Notes: generated by a model not told the origin, from the letters alone. A stretch of DNA of 64,000 nucleotides from Okapia johnstoni (GCA_024291935.2 CM044320.1:31712001-31776000), one strand, 5' to 3'; shown: positions 11,028-22,911, numbered from the stretch's first letter. A program made the numbers and translations.

Positions 11028-13752
11028 TTTCAGTTCAGTTCAGTTGCTCAGTCGTGTCCGACTCTTTGCAACCCCATGAATTGCAGCACGCCAGGCCTCT
11101 CTGTCCATCACCAAGCCCCGGAGTCTACCCAAACCCATGTCCATTGAGTCAGTGATGCCATCCAACCATCTCGTCCTCTGTCGTCCCCTTCTCCTCCTGC
11201 CCCCAATCCCACCCAGTATCAGGGTCTTTTCCAATGAGTCAACTCTTCCCATGAGGTGGCCAAAGTATTGGAGTTTCAGCTTCAACATCAGTCCTTCCAA
11301 TGAACACCCAGGGTTGATCTCCTTTAAGATGGATTGATTGGATCTCCTTGCAGTCCAAGGGACTCTCAAGAGTCTTCTCCAACACAGTTCAAAAGCATCA
11401 ATTCGGCAGTGCTCAGCTTTCTTCACTGTCCAACTCTCACATCCATACATGACTACTGCAAAAACCATAGCCTTGACTAGACGGACCTTTGTTGGCAAAG
11501 TAATGTCTCTGCATTTAAATATGCTATCTAGGTTGGCCATAACCTTCCTTCCAAGGAGTAAGTGTCTTTTAATTTCATGGCTGCAGTCACCATCAGCAAT
11601 GATTTTGGAGCCCCCAAAAATAAAGTCTGACACTGTTTCCACTGTTTCCCCATCTATTTCCCATAAAGTGATGGGACCAGATGCCATGATCTTAGTTTTC
11701 TGAATGTTGAGCTTTAAGCCAACTTTTCCACTCTCCTCTTTCACTTTCATCAAGAGGCTCTTTAGTTCTTCTTCACTTTCTGCCATAAGGGTGGTGTCAT
11801 CCACATATCTGAGGTTATTGATATTTCTCCCAGCAATCTTGATTCCAGCTTGTGCTTCTTCCAGCCCAGCATTTCTCATGATGTACCCTGCGTAGAAGTT
11901 AAATAAGCAGGGTGACAATATACAGCCTTGACATACTCCTTTTCCTATTTGGAACCAGTCTGTGGTTCCATGTCCAGTTCTAACTGTTGCTTCCTGACCT
12001 GCATACAGGTTTCTCAAGAGACAGGTCAGATGGTCTGGTATTCCCATCTCTTTCAGGATTTTCCACAGTTTATTGTGATCCACACAGTCAAAGGCTTTGG
12101 CATAGTCAATAAAGCAGAAATAGATGTTTTTCTGGAACTCTCTTGCTTTTTTGATGATCCAGCGGATATTGGCAATTTGATCTCTGGTTTCCTCTGCCTT
12201 TTCTAAAACCAGCTTGAACATCTGGAAGTTCGCGGTTCACGTATTGCTGAAGCCTGGCTTGGAGAATTTTGAGCATTACTTTACTAGCATGTGAGATGAG
12301 TGCAATTGTGTGGTAGTTTGAGCATTCTTTGGCATTACCTTTCGTTGGGATTGGAACGAAAACTGACCTTTTCCAGTCCTGTGGCCACTGCTGAGTTTTC
12401 CAAATTTGCTGGCATATTGAGTGCAGCACTTTCACAGCATCATCTTTCAGGATTTGAAATAGCTCAACTGGAATTCCATCACCTCCACTAGCTTTGTTCG
12501 TAGTGATGCTTTCTAAGGCCCACTTGACTTCACATTCCAGGATGTCTGGCTCTAGGTGAGTGATCATACCATCTTGATTAGCTGGGTCATGAAGATCTTT
12601 TTTGTACAGTTCTTCTGTGTATTCTTGCCACCTCTTCTTAATATCTTCTGCTTCTGTTAGGTCCCTACCATTTCTGTCCTTTATCGAGCCTATCTTTGCA
12701 TGAAATGTTCCTTTGGTATATCTAGTTTTCTTGAAGAGATCTCTAGTCTTTCCCAATCTGTTGTTTTCCTCTATTTCTTTGCATTGATCGCTGAGGAAGG
12801 CTTTCTTATCTCTCCTTGCTATTCTTTGGAACTCTGCATTCAGATGGGAATATCTTTCCTTTTCTCCTTTGATTTTTGCTTCTTTTCTCTTCCCAGCTAT
12901 CTGTAAGGCCTCCTCAGACAGCCATTTTGCTTTTTTGCATTTCTTTTCCATGGGGCTTGTCTTGATCCCTGTCTGATGTACAATGTCACGAACCTCTGTC
13001 CATAGTTCATCAGGCACTCTGTCTATCAGATCTAGTCCCTTAAATCTATTTGTCACTTCTACTGTATACTCATAAGGAATTTGATCTAGGTCATACCTGA
13101 ATGGACTAGTGGTTTTCCTACTTTCTTCAATTTAAGTCTGAATTTGGCAATAAGGAATTCATGATCTGAGCCACAGTCTGCTCCCGGTCTTGTTTTTGCT
13201 GACTGTATAGAGCTTCTCCATCTTTGGCTGCCAAGAATATAGTCAATCTGATTTCGGTGTTGACCATCTGGTGATGTCCATGTGTAGAGTCTTCTCTTGT
13301 GTTGTTGGAAGAGGGTGTTTGCTATGACCAGTGCGTTCTCTTGGCAAAATTCTATTAGCCTTTGCCCTGCTTCATTCTGTACTCCAAGGCCAAGTTTGCC
13401 TGTTATGCCAGGTGTTTCCTGACTTCCTACTTTTGCATTCCAGTCTCCTATAATGAAAAGGACATCTTTTTTTGGGTGTTAGTTCTAGAAGGTCTTGTAG
13501 GTCTTCATAGAACCATTCAGCTTCAGCTTCTTCGGCGTTACTGGTTGGGGCATAGACTTGGATTACTGTGATATTGAATGGTTTGCCTTGGAAACGAACA
13601 GAGATCATTCTATCGGTTTTGAGATTGCATCCAAGTACTGCCTTTCGGACTCTTTTGTTGACCATAATGGCTACTTCATTTCTTCTAAGGGATTCCTGCC
13701 TACAGTAGTAGATATAATGGTCCTCTGAGTTAAATTCACCCATTCCAGTACA
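11028..13752 (-). mobile_element. Long BovB LINE, 5'-truncated in endonuclease
   Basis: About 2.72 kb, the longest BovB here. The antisense 3' tail 'cagttcagttcagttgctcag' is at the left, and the other end stops within the apurinic-type endonuclease domain near 13752. It lacks only the 5' UTR and first part of the ORF. It is immediately followed by an L1 3' end (13753-14017), and the pair is enclosed by one target-site duplication, TGGCAATTTTTAAA, at 11014-11027 and 14018-14031. Confidence 0.95.
11040..13743 (-). pseudogene. BovB ORF2-like polyprotein (EN-RT), disabled
   Basis: Read from the right: endonuclease residues (MGEFNSEDHYIYYC, ISVRFQGKPFNITVIQVYAP), broken by frameshifts around 13.37-13.47 kb and near 13.06-13.1 kb. 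Then a long frame 12106-13056 covers the linker and RT fingers (WLSEEALQIA, ASGGDGIPVELFQILKDDAV, PQDWKRSVFVPIPTKGNA). The last frame, 11040-12221, covers RT palm and C-terminus ([32 protein letters not shown]). The catalytic motif reads YVDD instead of YADD. An LSN ending is followed by the ACTGA tail. Multiple frame breaks make it inactive. Confidence 0.93.
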
Positions 13753-14017
13753 TAATTTTACTTTTTTTAACTTATTACTTTATATTGGAGTATAGCCAAT
13801 TAACAATGTTGCAGTGGTTTCAGGTGGATAGCAAACTGACTCAGCCACACATATACAGGTATCCATTCTTTCCCAAACTCCCCTCCATCCACGCTGACAC
13901 AAAACACTGAGCAGAGTTCCCTGTACTATACAGTAGGATCTTGTTGATTATCCATTTTAAATATAGCAGAGTGTACGTGTCTATCCAAAACTCCCTATCT
14001 CTTCTCGCGATTCTATT
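13753..14017 (-). mobile_element. L1 3' end joined to the BovB
   Basis: Antisense ruminant L1 3' UTR: T-rich left edge ('ttttactttttttaac'), then 'ggagtatagccaattaacaa', 'gcagagttccctgtactata' and related blocks, ending at 14017. Its A-tail end abuts the truncated BovB 5' end, and its far end abuts the shared duplication. Confidence 0.85.
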
Positions 14018-14031
14018 TGGCAATTTTTAAA

Positions 14032-15041
14032 AAGACTTTATTTGACCTAGTTCTCTTGATGCAAACACTTTTTTACTATTTACTGAGGTAGTAGATGACC
14101 TGCATTATAATTACTCTTGATATATGTATACAACTATGGCTATGTTAAACTGCTATTATTATTACATAATATAGGAGAGATTTGAACCTGGGTTTTTTTC
14201 AGTTGGAAAACCTATCTTTTCATGTTATTTCTATTTCCCAGTATAATGTGAGTTGTTTGAAGGAAGAGGCAATGTGATATGAGTTTATTCATTTACAATC
14301 TCTACCGTACCTACCTCAGTACAATGCACAGAGCAGATGCACGTACACTGCTCCACAAGAACAGAACTGACCCATTGACCATCAACACAGAGAGTGGTCG
14401 GCTAATGAATTATTAATCTTATATCAAAATCTTTTGGGAGGGATATTTTAGAGTCACAAGGAAGGGCTTCTCTCATCCTCAATAACAAACCTGATTTATA
14501 ATTCATCCTTGAAAGTGATGGTCATTTTATTTTTTTTAAAAAGATATTTCTACTTCTCACTCAAGGCTTGGAGTTATAACTCTTTTCCATTCCAATGAAT
14601 TTAAGATGCCATTTGTTTGTGGTGGTGATGGCTTTTGTAGATGGGTGCTCAGCATTTTCCCATCATCTTTCTATGCACCTGCCTAGTCTGCAGAGGCAGG
14701 GAAATCTCCCAGATTTCTTGGACCTGGGTCCTAGAATTTTAGGATCATCCAGAGAGGTGCACTTGTGTAAGAGCAAACCATCCTTCTGCTGCCTCTGCTT
14801 GCAAGCACTGTTCTGGAGCTGCTGGGTTTTATGTGACTGCGTTAGTACAGCACCTCCACTGTTTAGTCACTTGCTTCAAAGGCAGGAGGTGGAGTGTCTG
14901 TTTTCCTGGTTTGGACTGCAATGAGTTTGAAAGGGTTCTGAAGCCAGTAGCTTCCAATAGCTCCCTGATCATGGCAGTGGTCGTGTAGTTCGGGAGCCTA
15001 TATCTTCCTGACTGGAGAAGGGCGATTCCTTGTAAATTGTT
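14032..15041. other. Non-coding sequence, no recognised feature
   Basis: A 109-codon frame at 14595-14924 has no signature I recognise and no homologous-looking domain; I treat it as chance. Moderately GC-rich around 14640-14900. Confidence 0.4.
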
Positions 15042-15176
15042 TTTGTTTTTTAAATTATTTATTTGGCTGCACTGGGTTTAGTTGTGGCATGCAGAATCTA
15101 TTTCCTTGACCAGGGATCAAACCCAGGAACCCTGCATTGGGAGCTCAGAGTCTTAGCCACTGGATCTCCAGGAAAT
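15042..15176 (-). repeat. CHR SINE
   Basis: Antisense: 'atttatttggctgcactggg' body, 'cttgaccagggatcaaaccc' B-box complement, head ending 'ccactggatctccagg'. Confidence 0.88.
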
Positions 15177-17090
15177 TCATGCAAATTATCCTTAAAGTTC
15201 AATCTTGAGTCTGTTTCTTCAGCCATTTCAAAGATTCTTAAGCCATTTAATACTGATAATAAATGGTTCCTCCTTAAACTAGCTTGAGTAGATTTTATCC
15301 TCTGCAAATGAACCCTGACCAATACAGAAAAGAAATGGTTATAGTCATCTCTAGACTATAAAAATTAAATGGATGATGGCACAATACTGTCAATCAATAT
15401 AATGACCAAAACAACTCCTGAGTCTAGCTAAAAGGAATGGTTTCACATTGTTTAGATGGATATTGTCTATTTGTAATCTAATGAACTCCAAAGAGAAGGC
15501 TAGATATTGCATGCAAATTGAACATTGTTAGAAATAAAAAAGCATTAGTCAGAACCCTTAAATGTACTATATTTTCCTTTGGATAAGTGCTATTCAAAAG
15601 TGATATTAGGCATGATTATTAGAAGTAGGAGGGAGGAAAAGAAGTAATTGGATCATGTGAAAAATATTTCTGAATAGAAATTTTTTGAGATATGGTAATT
15701 TTATGAACAGCTACTGATTTTATTTTGTCATGAGAAGTCTTAAGCAAAAGCTGTGAGAAATCAAAGCACCCCCAGAAGGAGGGCCCTCAAGAACTAATGA
15801 AGAAAGAAAGTATTTGAGAGTATTGGCGAAGGGGAGCCCTTCTTGGAAAAATTCGCTTGGGGGTCTAAAATTATACACAGAATATAAGTATGAAATTTTA
15901 TTTTGAAACCATATAGTTAATTGATGCTAGACAACTTATTGCAAAGGATTTTGAATTATTAGAAGTAAAAATGGCCTTAAAATATAGACTATGATGGTGC
16001 TGCTGCTCTATTTTGGATCATATTTTTCTTGAAGGGTGGTTACAGCCGCTGTAACAAGTTTCATGATGCTTTAACCTAAAATAGTTTAAAGGAAGTCTTA
16101 CAGTACCACCTAGGCGTGCAGGTTATGTCGTGGTGAATGTGTCAGCAGTGTGGAACTATTATTTTAAAAAAGCTGACATGATCCTACAGTATACTAACCA
16201 AAATAGTACATGCAAAACCATGAAGTAATTTTTCCCAATATATGTAGGGATGGTTAAACCCATGTTAGAAACTCACATCCAGTCTGAGGCTTCATATTTT
16301 TTAAAAGAAAGTCAGAAAGGGAACAGAGCATAGCACAGAGACTGATTAGAGAGTTAGAAAATTGGGCATAAAAAATGGTAAGGAAAGGGAACTGGTTTTA
16401 TTTATCCATAAGAAGGTTAAATGGCCTTAATATGTAACTTAGTGGGCTATAAAAATAAAATAGACAAATTACATCTAGACCTCCTAACCACCCAGACAGT
16501 AACAACATAGAATTAAATAAATAGGAACACAAAGTTTGCAACAACAATCACTTACGCGAGAACTGGTTCTACCATTTGATTCCAAAATAGCTGGCCAGAT
16601 AAGCAGAGAAAATCTCCACGATGCGAAAACACCAGGTAAGCGGAACTCTAGCTGAGTGATGGAACTCCTGTGGTATCTCTGGATTACTAGATAAATATTC
16701 AAATATTTCATTATAGGAATAAATACTCCCAACTATTATTAATTATGGAGAAAACCATGAACGAGGAGGCCAGCATACTGTACCCGTTGTGGATACTTCT
16801 AGAAGTAGAATAGCTAAATCACATAAACATCTAGCTAGCTATATTAGCAAGTTACGGCAAGCTTTATGAATAATTGCATAGGGCCTACTTAACATGTACT
16901 GACAGATGTGAATATCCAGTAGTAGTATTTAGACTTTAAAGCTAGGCTCCATGCCAACAGGAGAAAAGACAAATGATTGACTTTTGGGTCCCTGTCTACT
17001 TTCGGTGAGGTATCTGCATTGCCACAGTCTCAGTGTTTTAAAGAATAAAGTTGGTCATTTTAGGCTAGTTTCTAAACTAAACCAGGCTAG
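15177..17090. other. AT-rich non-coding sequence
   Basis: About 1.9 kb in which I recognise neither genes nor clear repeats. The small part at 15200-15330 may be an old LTR end ('ctgcaaatgaaccctgaccaa'), but the match is too weak to name. Confidence 0.4.
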
Positions 17091-17093
17091 GGG

Positions 17094-17230
17094 ACTTCCC
17101 TGGTGGTCCAGTGGTAAATGGAATCTGCCTTGGAATGCAGGGGTTGTGGCTTCTATCCCTGGTTGGGGAACTAAGATCCCACATGCCATATGGTGCAACT
17201 AAGACTCAATGCAACCAAATAAATAATTAA
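17094..17230 (+). repeat. CHR SINE (sense)
   Basis: The only clearly sense CHR copy: head 'ggacttccctggtggtccag', B-box 'ggcttctatccctggttg', body ending in an A-rich tail 'aaataaataattaaaaaaat'. Confidence 0.88.
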
Positions 17231-17651
17231 AAAAATAAACAAATATTTTTTAAATTAGTTTATTTATCAATTTTTTAACTTTACAATTTTTTAAAAAAGC
17301 TAGTCTAAGATTAAAGATGGCAAAATAGCATGGGGCTGTATTAAATGCTACTTATTACTTCTTTTGAAATCTTCTAAAATCTTTTTGATAATAAAATGAG
17401 AGTCTTTAATTTTTTCCTCTGGACACCCCACCCTCAAAAAAAGCATCACTAAGTGCCAAAATAAATAGGGTCTAGTGCACCCTAGACCACACTAGTGACC
17501 ATACATATCAAGAAACCCAGTGGTTTCCTATAGAATCATGATTCACATTCCTTGAAGGAAGAGGTAAGGGGAGTTTAGAGGGCAGAGAAGGGGAAATAAA
17601 AAAGTGGCGTTGCTAGAGATGTTCTGGATGTTTCCAGAATTAGATAGAACC
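17231..17651. other. Non-coding sequence, no recognised feature
   Basis: AT-rich left half, ordinary right half. Nothing recognised. Confidence 0.4.
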
Positions 17652-17662
17652 CTGATGCTTTA

Positions 17663-17867
17663 TCCCTAGTGGCTCAGACAGTAAAGAATCTGCCTGCAAT
17701 GCAAGAGACCTAGGTTCAATCCCTGGGTCAGGAAGATCTTCTGGAGAAGGGAATGGGAACCCACTCCAGTATTCTTGCCTGGAGCATTCTACGGACAGAG
17801 GAGCCTGGTGAGCTACAGTCTGTGGGGTCACAAAGAGTCAGACATGACTGTGGGACTAATACTTTCA
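17663..17867 (+). repeat. Bov-tA SINE
   Basis: Full-length sense copy bounded by CTGATGCTTTA at 17652-17662 and 17868-17878. The 11-bp direct repeat is perfect, which suits a fairly young insertion. Confidence 0.96.
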
Positions 17868-18126
17868 CTGATGCTTTAATGCTGCCCTTACAGAAGATTA
17901 GAATTCCAAGCAAAAGTGTTACTAAAAATAAAAAAGGAGCATTAGGAAATGTCTTCTTAATCCAAATGAAGATAAAAATGCACAACTATCCAATGGTCCT
18001 GAAATACTTCCAGGATTCTGTTTGGATAAGCAGGCAAACGGAGAGTTCTATATGTTCCCTGTTGTGAAAATCTGTGACTTTTGTGGTGCCCTATAGGCCC
18101 TGCTCTGAGCAATTGGTTCTCTCTCC

Positions 18127-18338
18127 AACTGGAAAAGACCCTGATGCTGGGAAAGATTGAGAGCAGGATGAGCAGGGGACAGTAGAGGATGAGATGGTTA
18201 GATAGCATCATCGACTCAATGGACCTGAATGTGAGCAACCTCTGGGAGACAGGGAAGGACAGGGAAGCCTGGCGTGCTGCAGTCCACGGGGTTGCAAAGA
18301 GTCAGACACGGCTGAGTTACTGAACAACAACAACCAGC
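18127..18338 (+). mobile_element. BovB LINE 3' fragment
   Basis: Starts 'aactggaaaagaccctgatg' and ends 'ctgagttactgaacaacaacaa'. It covers the final coding residues and the 3' tail only. Confidence 0.88.
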
Positions 18339-19394
18339 TGCATAGGATACTGACAGTCAAATAGACAACTCTGCCCCACCACAGGCCTGAGTATAAGAGA
18401 TACAGATACAGCGGTTAATCTAGGACACTATAGGTCCTAGCCGGGCCTTGGAGATTAGCATGGTTTCAGGGGAACCTTGTCTCCTTCTGAGACCACCAGC
18501 TAGCCAGGGTATGTAAACCTGAGATGGTGGAAGGCCATCTTTCTCGCCACCGGGAGAGAGTCTTCAAGAAAATGAATCCAGAAAGAGATGAAGCCAAGAA
18601 AGGGAGAATGGAAAAGAAGCCTCATAGCAATGTTTGAGCCATGTACAGCCATGGAAGAGACAAACCAAACCTTGGAGTTTTTATTTCAAGGGAGCCCCAG
18701 TGAGCTTTGTTTTTGTTTAACCTCTGTAGACTTACATTCCCGTCACTCACCACCAAGAGTCCTGACTAACACACTTTCATTTTACAGACTGGTAAGCAAA
18801 AGCGTAATAACTGTTAAAATCTAGAGCAAGCAAGATGTGAGAAAACCCACTGAAATACCCATAAGCAACTGGATATGTGGACACAATTACATGATCACAG
18901 TTTTATTTATTTGGACTTCAGCACTTTGAAGTTTGTGTGAGGTTTTGTAGTACACAGGCGGAAGGCATGGGCTTTGAGTCAGACATTCCCAAAGTCCCAG
19001 TCCCAGCTGAAGTATATCGCCTAAGAGGCTTAGGTGAGAAGGGCACCCTCCCCAGATACCAGTTTTCCTTTGCTCTTGCCCCTGCAAATGCCAAAAAACA
19101 CAGCAAGTCACATTTCTCAGGCTCCCTTGCCACCTTGCTCCTGGTTAGGCTTGGCCAACAGAGTAAAAGGGCCAAGCGAAGGCCCTTCTTCCCTCTCTTT
19201 GCTTCAGGTGACTGCATTTCTTTCACAGCCCAGCTTTCCCCCTCACCCCTCATTTCCCTCCGGCAGCCACAGCTCCTCGACTCTGGTGACAGCACCCGTC
19301 CCTTTGGTCCCTCCAGTCTTAGGGGCAGCATCCCTGTTCTTCCTAATCTCAGGGTTTCCAACTGTTTCCTGTTTGTCCTTTTATGTTTCTAACA
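18339..19394. other. Non-coding; weak MIR-like core
   Basis: Around 18955-19030 a MIR-like head phrase ('ggcatgggctttgagtcagaca') is visible. Overlapping frames of 147-175 codons on both strands at 18.9-19.5 kb lack recognisable motifs, and the longest runs into the SINE at 19.4 kb, so I do not call genes. Confidence 0.4.
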
Positions 19395-19406
19395 CTCTTT
19401 ACAATA

Positions 19407-19627
19407 GAGTGAAAGTGAAAGTATTAGTCACTCAGTCATATCTGATTCTCTGTGACCCTATGGACTGTAACCCGCCAGGCTCCTCTGTCCATGGGATTCT
19501 CCAGGCAAGAATACTAGAGTGGGTTCCCATTTTCTTTTCCAGGGGAATCTTCCTGACCTAGGTATCGAACCCCAGTCTCCTGCTTTGCAGGCGGATTCTT
19601 TACTGTCTGAGCCACCAGGAAAGCCCC
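19407..19627 (-). repeat. Bov-tA SINE
   Basis: Antisense, with the 'gtgaaagtgaaagtattag' tail. Flanked by CTCTTTACAATA (19395-19406) and CTCTGTACAATA (19628-19639), a 12-bp duplication with one substitution. Confidence 0.95.
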
Positions 19628-19789
19628 CTCTGTACAATAATTCCCAGTTAAATTTCTCCTATGAAACTTGCTGGCCTGGGTTTTGTTTTCCTGATCAGAC
19701 ACTGATGGACAGAATTTTCTCTCTCCAGCTAGTGACCATGCCTTGACAATTTTTAACTCTATTTTTCTTCATCCCTTTCCTACCGCCCT

Positions 19790-20560
19790 AATGCAGGTAT
19801 CATCTCTCATGTGGACTGATCTAGTATCTTCCATCTAACTTCCCTTAAAGCCCTTTTCCACACTGTAGCCAGAGCGAGCTTCCTAAACACAGTCATCTTA
19901 TTGTGACCTTCTTAACTATGCTTCTTAAATCCCCCTTCGGGGATTCTTCATCTCATATAAGAGTTAAGCTTCTTAGCTAAGAAAAACTGTGATAGACACA
20001 ATTTATCACAACCTGTCTCCTTTCCCCTGCCAACTTCGCCTCTAGCTTTTCAATGTTCTAGTGACACTAACTTGCTTACGACGCTGGCTTACACACCCAC
20101 TCACACAAACATCCTGTTGTTTCTTCTCTCTGGTCTTTGTTATAGTGTTTCCTTCCTACCTACCTACTTGAGACTGACTAGTTCTCTTTCAAAACTCAGC
20201 TCAAAGATGTCTCTTCTAGAAAGCTTCTGTGAGGACCCAGGTCACACTTCCTGTGCCTACATTTAACATATCTTATTAACATATTAACAGCTCCTGTTAT
20301 GAGTGTCTTTTGCCTCCGTAGAGTGCCTTGAGAGCCCCACCCCTGCCTTCTTCATTCGTCTCTGGTTCTGTACTTCCTATCAAGAGATACTGGTTAAAGT
20401 CAACTGAACTATACCTCCTGAACCCTGGCAGCCAAATCAGGAAGCTGTTAGTTATCCCCATTTCCTTCTCCTTTACCTTCACATCCAATTAGCTAATTAG
20501 TCTGAATTTTACCTCAGAAATAGCTCTGATACCATGATCCTTCTTTCTTACTCCACAGCC
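19790..20560 (+). repeat. L2 LINE fragment (sense)
   Basis: Phrases in the order seen in L2 3' halves: 'gccagagcgagcttcctaaa', 'ttcttaaatcccccttcggg', 'agttctctttcaaaactcag', 'aaagcttctgtgaggaccc'. Strongly decayed; no usable frame. Confidence 0.55.
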
Positions 20561-20689
20561 TCTGCCCCAATCTTCCAAGTCATTGTTTGTAAGTTTCTTT
20601 GACCATGACCCTTATTGATAAATACATTTTGCACCATGACACAAGATATGCATTCTGCAGTTCAAGTTTTTAATAAAGTCACTTTTTTT

Positions 20690-20797
20690 AAACAAAATTT
20701 ATTTATTTATTTGGCTGTGCTGAGCCTTTGTTGCAGCACCCAAGATCTTCCAACTTCCTTGAAACGTGGATTTTTAGCTGTGACATGCAAACTCTTA
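20690..20797 (-). repeat. CHR SINE, left part
   Basis: Antisense CHR body ('tttatttatttggctgtgct'). Interrupted by a dimeric Bov-tA and resumed at 21133. Confidence 0.85.
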
Positions 20798-21132
20798 AGG
20801 GTTTCCCTGATAGCTTAGTTGGTAAAGAATCTGCCTGCAATGCAGGAGACCCTGGTTCAATTCCTGGGTTGGGAAGATCCACTGGAGAAGGGATAGGCTA
20901 CCCACTCCAGTATTCTTGGGCTTCCCTGTGGCTCAGCTGGTAAAGAATCCACCTGCAATGTGGAGACCTGGGTTTGATCCCTGGGTTGGTTTGATCCCTG
21001 GGTTGGTTTGATCCCTTGGAGAAGGGAAAGGCTACCCACTCCAGTATTCTGGCCTAGAGAATTCCATGGACTGTATAGTCCATGGGGTCGCAAAGTATCT
21101 GACACGACTGAGTGACTTAAACTTTCACAATT
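20798..21132 (+). repeat. Dimeric Bov-tA SINE
   Basis: Two tRNA-like heads in tandem. The first unit (20798-20920) breaks off after 'cccactccagtattcttgg', and the second, complete unit starts with 'gcttccctgtggctcagctg'. Bounded by ATGCAAACTCTTA at 20785-20797 and 21133-21145, so the dimer inserted as one piece. Inside the second unit, the 17-bp B-box region TTTGATCCCTGGGTTGG is repeated at 20973-20989 and 20990-21006, with a third partial copy after it. Confidence 0.94.
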
Positions 21133-21243
21133 ATGCAAACTCTTAGTTGCAACACGTGGGATCTAGTTTCCTTACCAGAGATAGAACCTGGGCCCCCTGC
21201 ATTGGGAGTGCAGGGTCTTGGCTGCTGGACCACCAGTGAAGTC
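21133..21243 (-). repeat. CHR SINE, right part
   Basis: Continuation of the antisense CHR at 20690-20797: 'ttccttaccagagatagaac' region and head ending 'ggaccaccagtgaagtccc'. Confidence 0.85.
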
Positions 21244-21949
21244 CCTGAAGTCACTTCTAAGATACAAACAATTTGCAAAATGCAACCAAGAGGAAACTTA
21301 CTCAAGATTGAAATCAAATAATTAATCACTCATTTTTTTTTCTCATTTTTTCCTTTTATTTTCCAGTTAATAAACCCTACATTATACTCATTGGCTTCAA
21401 CTCTGTCATGCTTTTTAAGTAAAACAATGGTGGCTCTGTTAAAACAAAAATACTTAAACACATTAAATTTTAAGTAAATTCACTTTGTTCATTTTGAAGA
21501 CTTAAATCTATTGAAAACAAAATTTATTAAAAAATTCAATTTTGCCCAAAAACTTTGTTCATTTATGGACAACAAAAAATTAAATCAAATATGCACAACA
21601 AGTAAATCAAATAGAGGCTTTATGAAATGTTGATCCTTTTTACAAAAGACTCTTTAATATTTTCTTTCCCATTTAAGTCTATTTTTTCTAAATGCAGGTG
21701 TGAGTCATGAAAATCATTTTAAGATACACTTGTGGGTTGTGACCCACAATTTGAAAACCACTGTTCTAGGCTTTTGTGATCACTTGCTGAACTACTGCAA
21801 TTTCTTCCCAATTTGCCTCTTTGTCTGCTGTCTGGCTTCCAGGCAGTCACCTTTCTATTAATAAAAGGGACAAACCTAACTATGTCACTTTCCTTCTTAA
21901 AAAAAAATATCCTGGAAGTCTGACACCATTACCTATAGACTAAAATCCT
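21244..21949. other. AT-rich non-coding sequence
   Basis: A-rich and T-rich runs. 'gtgggttgtgacccacaatt' at about 21733 is a short palindrome-rich phrase common in old repeats; family not assigned. Confidence 0.4.
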
Positions 21950-22560
21950 TGTTTCTTGGCTTGACATATAAAGAAGACCAGTCCCAGTTCCACTTTTCAC
22001 CCTGATTTCCACGCACTGCCAACACCTTCTCCACTGCACCCTGCAGCTTTCACCTCTCCCCTTACTGATGGATATCTTCCTAGCTCCATCCTTTTATCAC
22101 TGCAGTCTCCTCCATGTAAAGGACGTGCACTTTACGTCCTTATGGCCTGTTCATTCTTCAAGGCCCAGGTATCAATATTATTTCTTTATGTCTCCTTCAC
22201 TTTTCCTGTGCTCCATCATCTGTGTTCCCATTTGGCAATTTGCATCATCATAGTTGCTTTTGTTGTTGTTTAGTCACTAAGTTGTGTCCGACTCTTTGTG
22301 ACCCCAGGGACTGTAGCCCACCAGGCTCCTCTGTCCACGGATTTTCCCGGAAAGGATACTGGAGTGGGTTGCCATGTCCTTCTCCAGGGGATTGCCCCGA
22401 TACAGGGATCAAATCCTTGTCTCCTGCGTTGGCAGGCAGGTTTTTTACCACTGAACTACCAGGGAAGCCCTCATAGTTGCTTTATATGAATTTTAACATG
22501 TATCTGTGTCACCTTTCATAATGTGAGCCTCTTGAAGACAGAATCTTGGTGCTATTAGAC
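21950..22560 (+). repeat. L2 LINE fragment (sense), split by SINE
   Basis: L2-like 3' end phrases on both sides of the SINE, for example 'tgttcattcttcaaggccca' on the left and 'tgagcctcttgaagacagaa' on the right. The SINE at 22261-22470 interrupts it. Confidence 0.5.
22261..22470 (-). repeat. Bov-tA SINE
   Basis: Full-length antisense copy inside L2, bounded by a perfect 13-bp duplication TCATAGTTGCTTT at 22248-22260 and 22471-22483. Confidence 0.97.
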
Positions 22561-22726
22561 GAGATAATGACTATGAAACACTTGGAACTGAAGTTGGCAG
22601 GATCAGTAAATATAAATTCCGTTTCTTTTTCCTTCATCTTTGTGCCCTATCACTTAACCACATGATACACAATAAATGTGTAGTATCTCCCAATCTATAA
22701 CTTAATACCTTATATTTATAATTATA

Positions 22727-22911
22727 AAGCATCTGTCTACAATGCGGGAGACCTGGGTTCAATCCCTGGGTCGGGAAGATCCCCTGGAGAAGGAAATGGC
22801 AGTCCACTCCAGTACTATTGCCTGGAAAATCTCATGGACGGAGGAGCCTGGTAGGCTACAGTCCATAGGGTCATAAAGAGTCAGACACGACTGAGCAACT
22901 CCACTTTTATG
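22727..22911 (+). repeat. Bov-tA SINE, 5'-truncated
   Basis: Lacks the first part of the tRNA-like head (starts 'aagcatctgtctacaatgcg'). Duplication TTTATAATTATA at 22715-22726 and 22912-22923. Confidence 0.94.

Noticed and set aside
11137..12206. Plus-strand frames of 60-120 codons opposite BovB
   Set aside because: The same antisense frames recur at 41.5-42.6 kb and 61.4-62.5 kb, so they are shadows of the BovB coding strand.
14595..14924. 109-codon plus-strand frame
   Set aside because: Cysteine-rich but with no recognised domain, no promoter or splice context; treated as chance.
18937..19561. Overlapping 147-175 codon frames on both strands
   Set aside because: No recognisable motif, and the longest frame runs into a Bov-tA SINE.
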